This document shows, in pieces, positions 1 to 11,807 of a stretch of 64,000 bases of DNA. Origin of the DNA: Mycogone perniciosa (Eukaryota; Ascomycota; Sordariomycetes; Hypocreales; Hypocreaceae); contig JAOALB010000064.1 in the NCBI GenBank assembly GCA_025331125.1, forward strand, positions 186,001-250,000, given 5' to 3'. Position 1 is the first letter of the stretch. Every line of letters begins with the position of its first letter. Position numbers and translations under genes: made by a program. The notes under the pieces were generated by a model, which made no database searches, was not told the DNA's origin, and worked only from the letters and a program-made list of their open reading frames with translations.

Positions 1-318
1 TTGGACGGACCCGAACCTAAGACTGTGGTGCTAGAGCTTGCAATTTTGTTGATGGAAATATGGCACCATCAGACGATGGAGGCGTGGGCAATTGAGGTGG
101 GAATGGAGAGTGTCAATACGCCAGATATGCGATATATCGCTGCCACTCGCTGGCTGGAGAGGACTTCGGAATGGCTGCCTCCACACCATCTGACGGCTGT
201 GGAGCATTGCCTGGCGATCTGCTCAGGAAGGCTGCGACGGTGGAATGATGAGGAATTTCTGATACAGTATTGTGAGAATGTGATAAAGCCACTGCGAGAG
301 AGTTGCAAGGCTTGGTAG
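1..318 (+). CDS. DUF7580-like protein, C-terminal end (5' end outside window)
   Basis: An open frame enters from the left edge and stops at 316-318, giving the last 105 residues of a larger protein. The pattern fits the C-terminus of fungal DUF7580 proteins: a hydrophobic LLMEIW helix, a downstream ATRW...W segment, an EHCLAIC block and the final DEEF...VIKPLRE motif. This is recognition from memory, not a search. DUF7580 proteins are common in fungal accessory regions and are sometimes linked with kinase-like or cell-death (HET/prion-inhibition) architectures; their function is not settled. No intron is visible in this fragment. The first codon (TTG) is only the window edge, so the true start is upstream. 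Confidence 0.55.
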   Translation: MDGPEPKTVVLELAILLMEIWHHQTMEAWAIEVGMESVNTPDMRYIAATRWLERTSEWLPPHHLTAVEHCLAICSGRLRRWNDEEFLIQYCENVIKPLRESCKAW

Positions 319-1136
319 CAGAATAGGTTCCCGAAAGAAAGGCAGATTAAAGTCGGCGAAGACTCAAGAGGTATGGCAACTTGGTTGGTAATGATGTTAG
401 ACGAGATTCGTGGGTCATTAGTAGCTGGTAAACCGCAAGACGTCGTTTGATGGACAGTATGGTAGGGCTAAATATCGTAACGAGGCTGCACACATCTCGT
501 CCGCTTTACGTCCCCTACCTTGAGCTGGCAGATGCAGCGTGCCATCGGGCAGCTCTCCATCTGCACATCAACCACATTATAGAGGCTTGCAACACCAGCT
601 GCAAAGGACGACGACGATCCTCCTCTTTTTCTCCTTGAATGGCGGGTTGGAATCCCCCAGTGGAAATCCGTTTTGGCGCTACGATTCGTCAGCACAATGC
701 GCTGGATGTGAAGAAATCCCAAGCAGGAACGGGTCGCGCTGCACACATTTCGTGATAGACAAGACTCGTTGTGTCAGATTGCAGTGGATTCGGCAGCGGT
801 CTGCCGAAATTTGGTCTCAAGATAGAAAGGTGAACGGCTGATGCGCGTGTTGGTCAGCTCCAGACATGGCTTTGCCTTCTTGACGAGGGACCTGACAACG
901 ACCACGACTGACTCGGCATTGAGGAGATCGAGCCGTGATCCCCGGATTTACGTATTACCGATGTCATTGGGGTCAGAGTACGGAGCACTTCGTGCGAAGT
1001 AGCCATTCAGAAATATCTGACATGTGAAAGTCAATTGAACTCGAGCTCAGCAAAGTTGCTAGACCAACGTGACGATCTGCCCAAGACAAGCCCACAAGAT
1101 CGCGATACAACAATTTCGTTGACCCATGGTCACAAA
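319..1136. other. Intergenic, nothing recognised
   Basis: About 0.8 kb with only short overlapping frames on both strands and no recognisable domain. A variant of the TACGGAGTA motif (TACGGAGCA) followed by CACTTCGTGCGAAGT lies near 979-1000. This is the 3' flank of both neighbouring genes. Confidence 0.5.
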
Positions 1137-2814
1137 CTAGACAGCGCCCGTTTGCACTCCCTCGAAATCAAGACGATCGGCATCGCTCCTCTCCCATGGA
1201 TGGTCCACCACGACAGAACGGATGAGCTCTGCGTGCCTCTCACTCCTCACGGTAAATTTCGATGGGACATCCACAGGGTAACTGAGAAATCCTGGGGCAT
1301 GTTCCGGCTTAGGTTTAATCGGTCTCCCCTGCTCGTCAACCGCCTTGGTGATGTTGAATGTGGCTACCATTCTCGCAATCGAGATGAAGACGCTGTCGTA
1401 GGCAAGGTACCGGCCAGGGCATATTCTGCGGCCCCAGCCAAATGCTCCAGTTGGATCAGGCTCGTTACGCGGCTCCAGGAACCTCTCTGGGATAAACGAC
1501 GAGGGGTCTGGGTATGTTTGAGGATCACGAAGAAACCACCACGTTGCGGCGAGCAGGTATGTGCCCTTTGGGATGCGGTAACCGTTATATGTGATCTCCT
1601 GGTTAGTCGCATGAACCGTGTTCATTGCCACAAGGGGGAACCACCGAATCGTTTCCTTGACAACAGCTGAGATATATGGCAGCCTTTCTCGGTCTTCGAA
1701 TTCGGGAAGTCGATCTGGGCTTGTGCCGATCACGCTATCGATCTCCTCTTGCGCCTTTTGCTGGACCTCTGGGAACATGGCCATAGCCAATGCAAAGGCG
1801 CCGAGGGTAAACGCGGTAGTATCTGTCGCTCCTCCGTAAATTATCATGGCTGTCCACTTAATGGCATCCAACTCTTCATTCTGTGTGTCACCATGACTGC
1901 ACTTTTCAATGAGAGCTGACACGTATGATGGCCGATGAGTACCGTTTGCCATTTCTCGTTGAACAAATGCAAAGGGAATGTCTGCTGTCGTTTGGTTGAT
2001 CTTGTTCCATCGCCGGGCAGTCTTCTTGAACGCTGTGCCTGGGAACCAATCAGGCAAATACCTAAGGGCAGGAACCATGTCGGCCACCCATGATAAGGGA
2101 ACCAGAGAGTTCGACAGGACTGTCAACATATCCTCGATCAAGTCGACCAATGGGTCAGCCATGTTTGGGTCGACAGAATAGCCGTATGCTATTTTAAGGA
2201 CGACGGCGGCCGCCTGGCTGTTGGATTGATCCCTACCCGGTCAGATAATCCGATCACCATCAACTGTAGATGAACCATAGGCAAACTCACGTTTTGAGAT
2301 GTTGGATGAAATTCTTGGGATCCTCCAGAGTCCGGTACAGAAAGCGTCGTGACTCTACATCTAGAGTACCAAAGAAGCGTGCAGTATATGTTTTCGTGCC
2401 TACCTGTTGGTGTATCAACTTGCGATGTAGTCGGAAGGTTTCATTGTACTGTTTGTTAGACATAAGCTTCTTCAGACCAACAAGCTCATTCCCAAAAGTT
2501 GACATCAGGCGATTCGAGGTATTTATCGACATCTTCTCCAGGAGGTCGTATGCTGCCTGCTTGTCATGGATGATAATCATTGTCTGGCCCCACACTGTGA
2601 CCGAGCTGATAGGGCCGTAGGTATCCTTGAACTTGAGCCAATGCTGAAACTCGGGAACTCCAGGTGGTGGGAGGTCAAAGATGTTACCAATGATTGGCAG
2701 AGGCCAGGGCCCTGGAGGGAGTCTCAACAAGGCATTCTTCTTTCGGAAGTATTTAAAATAGATGAGCACTTGGAACAAGAGAATACCGCCAAATACAAGA
2801 AATGGGTTCGGCAT
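1137..2814 (-). CDS. Cytochrome P450 monooxygenase (OrdA/CYP64-like)
   Basis: Two exons, 2814-2291 and 2232-1137, are joined across a 58-nt intron (2290-2233, gtgagt...gtag) and encode 539 residues, a normal length. An N-terminal membrane anchor (about residues 3-20) is followed by the proline-rich hinge PPGPWPLPIIGN (33-44). The I-helix motif GGATDTT is near 309-315, the ExxR pair at 368-371 (KETIR), PERF at 423-426, and the heme loop FGWGRRICPG has its ligand Cys at about 446. All key elements are intact, so the enzyme is probably an active ER-bound oxygenase. The general look is that of OrdA-type P450s from fungal secondary metabolism, but the substrate cannot be read from sequence. No PKS, NRPS, terpene cyclase or cluster regulator is nearby, so it looks like an orphan. 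Confidence 0.93.
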
Positions 2815-4190
2815 GGTAGTGATGGAAGTCAGATCGAAGTGTACTCAGTAAGGTAGTTGCAGAAGAATTGGGTTGGAAATGAAATCAGAACCCGAGTGCC
2901 GAAACTGAAGGGGAGGATCCGCATTCTTTTATGCCACGACCAAACTCTAGAATCACGTCTACTGAGAAATACCCAAGTCAATATCCCTCCATGGTGGGTT
3001 ACATCAAAACACCACAGTGACGTGTCGTTTATCGCTAGGCATCCATTGATGCCTCCTCGGGTGCTCGGTCTGAGGGCGAGTCAGATCATACAGTAGGATG
3101 TTACTGCATGATTCACCGTAGCCCATTCCTTCAACTCGTTTCTTGCCCAATATTTGCCATATCAAGGAATAACTGGGGGGTGGCGGTTCTTGGCTTATGT
3201 GAAGGGGTTGCGCAGCTGCTTTACAACCAGCGCCATTGACCCAATCACAAGATTGGCTGAGACACCGGGCAAGCACATATATTAATATGTATATTAATAT
3301 GTATAACAATATGTATATTATAGTCCTAATATACACACCGTATTTGGATGATCCGCCTCCAGAGGGTGAAAGTAGTCGGTTTTGTTTCACTATAAGCCTG
3401 ATCTCCACGTCACGATAGTGTATATACTAGCAGAATCTAGGTCAACTATCGGGCCGTGCCGTAACTAGATCAACTAGCCAGACACAGTCCAACAGCATCA
3501 TTTTGCACATGAACGAATGTCCCGTAAGCATCTGGGAAACCTCTCTTTTCCCTGGCTGCAATCGTTTAAACGGCAGAACCTCATGTAGTTCACGAAGCAC
3601 CCCATGTCTACTTGACGACGGGGCTACACTCCAACTTCTCTTCTCTGTCTCAGAGCATCGGTGAAGTTCCCGATCCGTGATGCTATGCATACGCACGTGT
3701 GATATGATCAAGGTATGCTAGCCAATAGGCCATCAAAAGGCAAAGGAGGATTCCTAATTTTAAGTTTTTGTGATGTCATTTCCGCCATACCAAGCCGGAG
3801 AAGCTCACGCAGCAATAATTGTTTGCTACCACATGCTTCATTTTGCCGTTTCAATGGCTTCAGCTCCAAGAAAAGAAAATCGGGTTTTCCTTGTTTTCCC
3901 TCCCACCCAGGCTGATTCCTCGTATTTAGACCAGTCAACGGTCAGTATAGAACAATAGTTTACTTTACTTCGTAGACACATGAAAGAGCGCCCAGTGTTG
4001 AAGAGTCCTGCTTGGAGATGCCCGGCTGATGTCTATGCAACAAGAGGGATGGATGAGAGGGGGGGAGAGGGGTAAGCGACATCAAGGAACATCAGACGAC
4101 TTGCTGAAAGGGTTGGGGTACGTACATATCTGGATTAAATAAAGAGTGTAGTACTACATACTCCGTATCTCACACGGGGAACCATTGCCT
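2815..4190. other. Intergenic, P450 promoter plus ATPase 3' flank
   Basis: No gene recognised. A short direct repeat of an ATATTAATATGT-like unit occupies about 3277-3320. One copy of the over-represented 9-mer TACTCCGTA lies at 4159-4167. Polypurine G-runs occur near 4051-4072. Confidence 0.5.
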
Positions 4191-7100
4191 TCATCCTATT
4201 GGTGTTGTTGGAGTTGGCGTCGGAGGCCAGCCGGCCACTCCGCCTGCGACCAGCCCTGCCACGACCAGAGAAGGCCCACACACTGAGCTCGATCGTGATC
4301 GATCGTGATCACTGTAGGGTGGTTGAAGTAGCGGAGATCTCTCGTTCACTCCCTCGTTTCCGTCGGTGCTCTCTGTAAATATCTTGTTCTTGACTATGTC
4401 GTAATTATCGCGGCATAGACGCTGTAGCCGGGAGCTGCGTGACTGTCGGATGGCGACAAGCTCAGAGCGGATATTTTCCAAGGCTTGGAACCACTGCAAG
4501 TCCGCCCGGGGTCCCTGATCACTATCCACTGTTGTATTCCACATGAGGTGGTGTGGGGCATTAAACAGGCATTGGATCGACTCGTCTGGGATGAGGCGTA
4601 ACACAACAGCAACAGGCATCGACAGCGCACCCAGAACCAGGGTTACAGTCCATTCCATGGCAGAGAGCTTTGTAGCAGACAGTGCGTTGCCCCCAAAGTT
4701 TACGATGAGGACCTGGCCCGTGATGATGGCCACGTTGATGGCGATGAAGAAGGGGTTCTTGTGAATATCCTCAAAAACATTGAGCTTGTTGTCAAGACGG
4801 CGGTTACTGGACCAGAGTTAGATTCAACATCAGATAGCACGCCAGATTGGCACTCACTTGTAAAGATTAAAGAACTGCATCCACACATAAGCGTTAAAGA
4901 TGATCGTTCCAAGCCTTTTCGTCTCCTCTGGCAGAGTCAATCCCAGGATTCGATCACCTGCAAAATCTAGCGACGTGATGACCACAAACTGGTATAAAGC
5001 CTGTCCAATTATCATCTTCCACCCGGTTATTGAGATTAATGGGTCTGTTTTCGCGCTCGGCTTTTTGTCGAGGACACTTTCGTTTGGAGGATCTGTGGCG
5101 AGCGCGAGAGCAGCGAAGGTATCCATGATCAGATTCACCCAGAGAAGCTGAACGGGCGTCAAGATGGATTGCTCTCTATCGCTCGCAACTGCAGACACGA
5201 AAGTGAGCGTGACGGCGGTGATGCTAACGGTGAGCTGGAACTAAGGATGTCATGAGCTGACTATCTGCCAAGTTTCATCAGTAGGAGACCTACGTGGAGG
5301 AATTTCTTGATTGCGTCATTCACAGTTCGTCCCCATTCAATGGCTTTGACGATCGACCCAAAGTTGTCGTCCATCAACACTATCGAGGAGGCTTCCCTAG
5401 CAACCTCAGTCCCAGAGATGCCCATGGAAAGCCCAACATCAGCTGCTCTCAGGGCTGGACCATCGTTTGTACCGTCACCAGTCACAGCCACTGTTTCGCC
5501 GAGGTCTTTGAGCCGTTCTACCAGTATCCGCTTGTCTTCTGGACTAGACCTGGCGAGTACCTGTAGATGGGGCAGGATCTCGTTCATCTCTCCAGTGGAC
5601 AATTTCCTGAACATCGGGCCTTCGATAACAATACCAGAATCGGTCAGGATCCCACATTCCCTTGCGATTGCTTCGGCGGTCTGGACATTGTCGCCTGTTA
5701 CCATCCTCACAGTCACCCCGGCACGCTGACACTTGCCAACAGCCTCAGACACCCCCGACCTCAGCGGATCTTGGATTCCCAAGACCCCTAGGAGCGTCAT
5801 ATTAACCAAGATCTCGTCAACCGAGACGTTGTCCATGGGAACTCCCAATACCGGCCAGGAAGGTACATCTTTATATGCAAAGCCGAGAGTTCGCAGCGAC
5901 CGAGATGCATATTCGGAAATGGTCCCCAACTGTTCATTGTATCGTTCCTTGGTCATCTTCGTCGCTTCCAGTCCAGACATTGGCTCCAAAATAACCCGGC
6001 TACACTTCTCAAGAAGTATTTCAGGAGCACCTTTTACATACATCCTGTACATATTGTCGCACAACCTGGTCACAGCAGCCATGTACTTCCTGCTCGAGTC
6101 GAATGGGAAAACGGCCACCACAGTAGAGTTGGCACGCTCCTCCTGGAGTGGTCGCATGCCCAGATGTTCTCTCGCAAACATCAAGAGAGCGGCTTCAGTC
6201 TTTGATCCTATAAAAGCAGGCGCGCCATCCTCTTTTCCCTCAAATGCAGTGGAATTCAGCGCGATGGATTTAACCATGATGTAGCGGACCTCTGGGGAAA
6301 GCAACGCACAAAATTGCTTGGTCGATGCGACTGCTTGATCTGAAGAGGAACTTCGGGGTGTCTGATCTAGGGATCTAGCATCGGAATCTTGTGGAGAATG
6401 ATTAGCGAATTCGTTACTATGCTGGTCAGAAAAGTGACTATCGACTCCCAAAGCACCTGCTGTCACTTTCATCTTGTTCATTGTAAGGGTTCCAGTCTTA
6501 TCAGAACACACAGTTGTTACGTTTCCCATAGCCTCGCATGCGGCAAGGACTCTCACGAGATTGTTGTCCTTGAGCATTCGTGTCACTGCGATAGCCAGAG
6601 CCAGCGTGACAGCTAATGGTAATCCTTCTGGAACAGCGATCACGACAACAGCTATTGAGACCATAAATATCTGGAGGAAGATCTGGACTAGTTCGACTGT
6701 GGTGTTCTTGCTGCCTGGGAGCCGAATCAGAAACTGGATTGTCAGTACCACAAACATGACTGTAGCGACAGCTACGCCGGCTATCGCGATGTTGTCAGCG
6801 ACGACGCTCAGTTTCTGCTGGAGTGGTGTCGCCTCAGTCCGTTCTGAAAGGCTCATGCTGATCCGACCGTATTTGCTATTCACACCAACGCCAGTGACCA
6901 AATACGTGCCGATACCTTCCAAGACCTTGCTTCCAGAGATGATGAAGGGATCGATGTAGTCCCTATCGAATGCTGATTGTAGTTTGTCCAGGGCCTCAGC
7001 ACCTGAACTCTTTTTGATCTGATCAGATTCTCCTGTGAGTGAGGATTCGTCACATTGAACCGCATGGCCCGATATCAGAATCCCGTCTGCTGGGACTAGA

Positions 7101-8336
7101 TCCCCTGGCTCGAGATGAAGGACGTCCCCTACAACAACGTCAAAGACCGAGATCTCGACGGACTTTCCAGATCGAATAGCCTTGACCATCCGTTCCTCTT
7201 TCTAGTGGTATGTGCGTCAGGATCTAGTCACGAGTTGAGAGCGCTCTTAGGGAGTTGGTGCCTTACTTTTTTGTTCAAGCGAGCAAACTGGCGTTCTTTC
7301 TGATAATCGTTCACAGCACCAGTAACAACAACGATCAGGACGGCTGCCGTGATGGTGACACCGTCCATCCATTCAACTCGCGGTTCGTCTGGCGCATGTG
7401 GTCGTCCTAAGGATTGATACAAGCCCAGCGTGAGCGAAATGATGGCAACGACAGAAAGTAGAATGAGAACTTTGTCACTGAGAGCCAACAACATGAGTTC
7501 CAAGATGCCCCGGATAGGTTTATCTGGAATTCTGTTTGTCCCGTAGACGGCCTTCCTGGTCTGAAAACGCTCGCATTCGCCTAGCTGCAATGACCCGATG
7601 CCGTCGGGTGGCAACCAAGTCTCGTCCAATCCCAGACCTCCAGCCAGATCTGTCTGCAGACCCTTGGCCAGTTCTGTAAGCCCGCCCAGCGCTGCAAACG
7701 CGTCGATGTTCTTCGAGTCGATCATCTCAGCCAATGCCTGGGGCTTGAAGCGGAAGGGGCTGTCCTCCTCCTCCTCCTCCTCCTCCTCCTCACCAGATCC
7801 AGGCATTGGCGGGATCGACTCACGGCTTTGGCGGCTCGACTGCGTTATTTCTGACGACACGAGCGATGGTACGGCGGAGAAGACTAAAGGCTGATCGGTC
7901 GTCGACGAGCCGTCTCGGGAGGAGGAATAGGAAGGAGAGTGAGGCACGGAGTCTGCATTACGCGATACCGTAAATGTAGCGCTCAGATAGTCGAGAGACG
8001 CTGTTTGATCGGCTAGACTGGACGGCACCACGAGTGAGGTCCGAGAGGACCGGCAGCCACGTGCTGCATTCGCCAGAGCTGTGGAGTTGACGTCGGCGGC
8101 GGCGACCGCTGTCTTAAAGCGACTCGTAGGCGAATTCGGATCCGAAGCGGGCAAAACATCGTAGCTGTCCTGCTGGTTTGAGGCTGGTAAGAATGGTCCC
8201 GGCTTGGGGGTCACGGACGCGTATAAGACGGAAGACTCACGACTTGCTGGACCGTGATCTTCGGGGCTCGCGGGCCGAGAGCAACGCCGAAGAAAGCCGG
8301 GCCTGATGAAAGGTCTTCGCCGGATACGAGCCCCAT
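4191..8336 (-). CDS. PMC-type (P2B) Ca2+-transporting ATPase 1
   Basis: The coding part is 7267 and above, then 7201-5294, 5240-4858 and 4806-4191, with introns 7266-7202, 5293-5241 and 4857-4807. Motifs are intact: TGES (actuator), PEGLP in M4, phosphorylation site CSDKTGTLT, TGDGTND hinge and NLIMD in M6. The protein should pump cytosolic Ca2+ into the vacuole or out of the cell. The 5' end is uncertain. The long frame reaches 8574, but only from a GTG and without any ATG before an internal Met just ahead of an acidic run. I favour ATG at 8336, 32 codons, a donor gtgagt near 8240 and an acceptor ahead of a QDSYDV segment, giving about 1,300 residues. The Ser/Thr-rich N-terminus and a C-tail with a basic SRSSRLQRL stretch are less conserved. 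The 383-nt exon 3 has exactly the same length as in the ATPase at 43.5 kb. Confidence 0.93.
7764..7791 (-). repeat. (GAG)n microsatellite coding poly-Glu
   Basis: About nine uninterrupted CTC triplets on the plus strand give a run of nine Glu, plus Asp, in the ATPase N-terminus, just before the FRFKPQAL conserved segment. Such triplet runs are length-variable between strains. Confidence 0.9.
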
Positions 8337-8784
8337 AGATGAATAACTCGCTTAATGCTATCGATGTCGAGATGTGGAACAGTGAAGACGCTCTGTGACG
8401 TCGCACATAATGGGGATAACTGCGTGTTGGTTGGTAGGCCACGACGCAGGGAGGGTAGTATTTGTGCGATAAAAAGATGGCAAAGCGGCAATTTTCAATA
8501 AAAGGAATCTGGGCAAAAAATAATCCCCGTCGTGTGGATATGGTGAGACCATCGCACCACTCTGCCAACACCACTTACAAGGACAGGACTCCAGTGCAAG
8601 GTGGCTGTGCTTGTGCCGTTGACATCCCCGCAACAATTGCCCCAATGGCCCTGGTTTGTCCATCACATGTCCCATTGAAGTCCTTTTTACCATTTTCTTT
8701 TGGATTTTTAATGGTGTTTTGGCTATCATCGCTGCGGGGAACGTGAGAGAACACAGCTCAGGCCACCCAGTCATCACTCAACCA
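8337..8784. promoter_or_regulatory. Divergent promoter of Ca2+-ATPase 1 and exchanger A
   Basis: About 450 bp separate the likely starts of two divergently transcribed calcium transporters. The span holds a CrzA-type motif (8601-8609). A short upstream ORF of 33 codons starts at ATG 8645 on the plus strand. No clear TATA box was assigned. Confidence 0.7.
8601..8609 (+). promoter_or_regulatory. CDRE-like CrzA binding motif
   Basis: GTGGCTGTG fits, at every position, the A. nidulans CrzA motif as I recall it: G, T/G, GGC, T/A, G, T/G, G. CrzA is the calcineurin-activated regulator of Ca2+ pumps and exchangers. The location inside the shared promoter of an ATPase and an exchanger makes function plausible. 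Confidence 0.5.
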
Positions 8785-10215
8785 ATGTCGGTCTTCTTGG
8801 GATTGGTGAGGGACTACCTCATCAGTGTCAATGTGCTTCTGGTCTTTGTCCCTCTAGGGTTCCTTGCCGAGGCCCTAGGATGGCATCCCGTGGCAGTTTC
8901 AGCACTGAATCTCGTCGCGATCATGCCGCTATCGGCTCTCATCTCCGATGCCTCGGACATGTTCGACAACCGCTGGGGAACCTTGGTTGGCGGGCTGGTC
9001 AATGCCACCTTTGGAAACATTGTCGAGCTGACTGTTAGTGCCTTGGAGCATCTGGAGTTTGGCAGCGCCATGTTTCGCGATTTGCTAACCGGTATTTGGA
9101 TTTCAGGTCGGCCTCTTGGCTGTAAGTCGCGGCGAGGTGGAGCTTGCACAATCTACCATGCTGGGAAGCATTCTTTCGGATATTCTCATGGTCAGTTGCT
9201 TCGGCTTCTCGGAGCTCCAGTATTGGCATCACTGACCACTCTGTGCGCCGAACAGGTTCAGGGCCTCTGCTTTATCGTCGCGGCCCGCGGCACCGGCGTC
9301 CTGTCCGTGAACGCCGCAGTTGTAGATGCGCTCTCGTCGCTTATGCTCATCACAGCCGTCGCGCTGATCCTACCCGCAGTGTTATACGCGACATTCCCGG
9401 AATCTGATGACGGGATCGATATCAAGCCGAAAATTCTATCCTTCAGCCGTGCCACCGCCGCCGTTCTTCTTTGCATTTATATTGTTTTCCAGTATTTCCA
9501 GTTCAAAACACACTCTCATTTGTTCTTGGACGAGGACGAGGACGTCGACCAGGAGGCGTATGAGGACGTCCCTCGAACTCCTACGAAACGAATCGACCAC
9601 GAAGCGACAGACGACGACGACGATGCAGCATCAAGGGCGTCAGAAACGGTGGGAGAGGAAGTCACCGTGATTGACGATGATACCCCGACTGCAGACAAGG
9701 TGTATGTCGCTGCCGTCATTCTAGCCGTTGCCGGACTGATCGTCATGGGCTGCACATACTTCTTTCTCCGGAATTTGGACGGCACCATCAAGACCCTCGG
9801 CGTCACAAAGACCTTTGTGGGCATGTTCATCATCCCCCTGGCCAGCAACGCATCGGAGATACACCAGGTGATAGCAGCATCACACAGGAAGAAGATCAAC
9901 TTCGCCATCAGCGCTATCATCGGCAGCATTCTACAAATCGCGCTCTTTGTTCTACCAATCCTTGTCATAGTTGGCTGGCTTATGAACCGCGCCATGGACC
10001 TTTTCTTTGAGATGTCCCAGACGTGGATCCTACTGCTTTCTGTCATGATTGTGAATCAGGTGCTACAGGATGGGCAGTATACATATCTACATGGCCTCAT
10101 GCTCCTCTCCATGTAAGGCGTCCCAAAATACAGACAACTTATAAGATTCGAGCTAACTTTTACTTCTAGTTACATCATCATTGGAGCAGCTTATTTCCTC
10201 TGTCCATTTCCGTAA
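8785..10215 (+). CDS. CAX-type Ca2+/H+ exchanger A (VCX1-like)
   Basis: Exons 8785-9033, 9107-9190, 9256-10112 and 10170-10215 encode 411 residues, using introns of 73, 65 and 57 nt. Splicing restores the family c-1 repeat (GNIVE, Glu about 81, then GEVELAQSTMLGSILSDIL) and leads to the c-2 repeat SNASE (Glu about 312) with GSILQIALF after it. An acidic cytosolic loop (EDEDVD, DDDDD) sits between the two halves, as in vacuolar exchangers. It should use the vacuolar proton gradient to import Ca2+. ATG 8785 is the first in-frame Met; upstream frame continues only from non-ATG codons. The N-terminus is short for the family, so an extra upstream exon is possible. Of the three exchangers here this is the only one with both catalytic Glu residues. 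Confidence 0.9.
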
Positions 10216-10260
10216 TAGTCGTATTCCGCAGCACTCTGAAAAGCTCTCGAGCTTGGACTT

Positions 10261-11807
10261 TTACCTCCATGCGGCGTATGCTGCTTCGGCAGCCTCTGGA
10301 CGGAGATAGAAGGCGATGACGATGGAAACATAGCTAACACACGGTTAATTGAATGGGGATCGCATAAGTAGAATCGTGTGAAATTCAAGAAATACACTCA
10401 CGTTCCCATAAGCATGATCCCCTCAAAATATGTCGTCTTCCCATGTTGCATCAGGTATGTCATGATGAGGGTGGCCACTAGAAACACCACCGCATCGAAG
10501 AGGCCAAACTCGAGAATCATGGGTTGCCCGAGGGCCCATCCTAGTAGAACCAGCACCGGCATGTTAAATAGGAGTGTGTCGAGTACGCTGCTCATGACAG
10601 AGCGGATCGCGAAATCCAGTCGGCTCATAGTCCCAGTTTTGATGGCTGCCTGGCCACGCGCATGGCGAATGATATCCGTGGCCTTGGTCAGGATTCCCGC
10701 CAGCGGCAAGACCACAAGACCAATGAACGATTTCGTAACGTGCAGCGTCTGGATGGTTGCTTCGACGTTGCGCACCAGGATCTGGGAGCATAGAGCTGCG
10801 CAGGAGACCCCGCCGATGAAGATGAGTCCCTGTACCGGCCAAGACAGTCCTATTGGAGAGGTCCCGGTTCGTGTCTCGCTTGTTTCCATGGCTGGGTCAC
10901 CAGTAAGCAGGGGCGTGATCTCGTTTGAGGGGTACAGCTGATGGTGAGTGCGGAAGCGGAAGAGTATGTAAGAGAGGAAGAGGAGGAAGAGGACGGCTGC
11001 TGTTACGTGGGAGAGGGCTGCTATGTTCTTCTCCATGTTGACATCGCCTCCCACCTCGCTATGATCTGGGTAGTTGCCCTCGTTCGTGGCAGACATGATG
11101 GTCGGGACGGTCAAGCAGACAGAGGTGACCATCACAAGCGCAGAGATGACGCCCATCCGGGTCTTGCTGAAAACCTCACTTTCCTTTCCGTAGCTTGAGT
11201 ACAATAGGCATCCGCCTAATACCTGTGTTCAAAATGGGTCAACATGGAAGTGTGCTTAGAGGGGAGGGTGCGACTGTACGAAGAGTGAGTAGCAGAGCGT
11301 GCTCCCTATCATGATCCATTGGGCCAGTTGGACCTCGCCATGATATATGGCCATTATTCCAAGCTATCATGGTCAGCAAGACTCCCAAGGCCCGGAGATT
11401 ATAGAACGGGTGAACGGGATGGCGCTACTTACAATCAACTCGGTCGGACTTCCCAACATGCCTCGGAGCAAACCACTACCAACACCGGCATTTTGGGTGA
11501 ATTGCAAGACAGACAGATCAATCAGGCTCGTCAGTGACACCAGAGCCGCAAAGTTGAGAGCGAAAACCACCACAGGGTACAGACCACACCACCCCGCAAG
11601 GAGGGCAATGGGGACGAATACGAGCAGCACTCGAATGGGAGTATAATCATTGTTGTTGAATCGCATCGTACGGTCCGGTCGCTGCTTCGGTGGGCTAGGC
11701 GGCGTCACCGCTGCATCTTCATTGTCTGAGGCCATTGTGGAAGCTCCTGGGGATTGATCGCGATCGTGCTGATTTCGGCGTCGGACAGTCAACATTTCGA
11801 GATTCAT
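10261..11807 (-). CDS. CAX-type exchanger B, altered catalytic repeats
   Basis: Exons 11807-11433, 11363-11280, 11222-10402 and 10333-10261 encode 450 residues; introns are 69, 57 and 68 nt. Intron positions match exchangers A and C, including the 84-nt second exon. The fold is clearly CAX, but the catalytic repeats deviate. c-1 reads GSPTE instead of GNxxE (Glu about 123 kept, Asn lost). c-2 reads AGILTK where exchanger A has ASNASE, so the conserved Glu is Lys (about 333). The GSxLQ element after c-2 is SSVLD. A second ATG at 11735 is an alternative start. The gene ends 45 bp from exchanger A, tail to tail. The reading frame is fully open, so it is probably expressed, but ordinary Ca2+/H+ exchange is doubtful. 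A regulatory or heteromeric partner, or a different ion, are options. Confidence 0.87.

Noticed and set aside
1035..1670. 211-codon plus-strand frame over the P450 gene
   Set aside because: It is antisense to the P450 C-terminal exon and shows no family resemblance.
7228..8574. Start of Ca2+-ATPase 1 at 8574
   Set aside because: That codon is GTG and the frame has no ATG until just before the poly-Glu run; an ATG at 8336 joined by a short intron fits better, though transcript data are needed.
8656..8784. Exchanger A starting at 8656
   Set aside because: The codon there is TTG. The first in-frame ATG is 8785.
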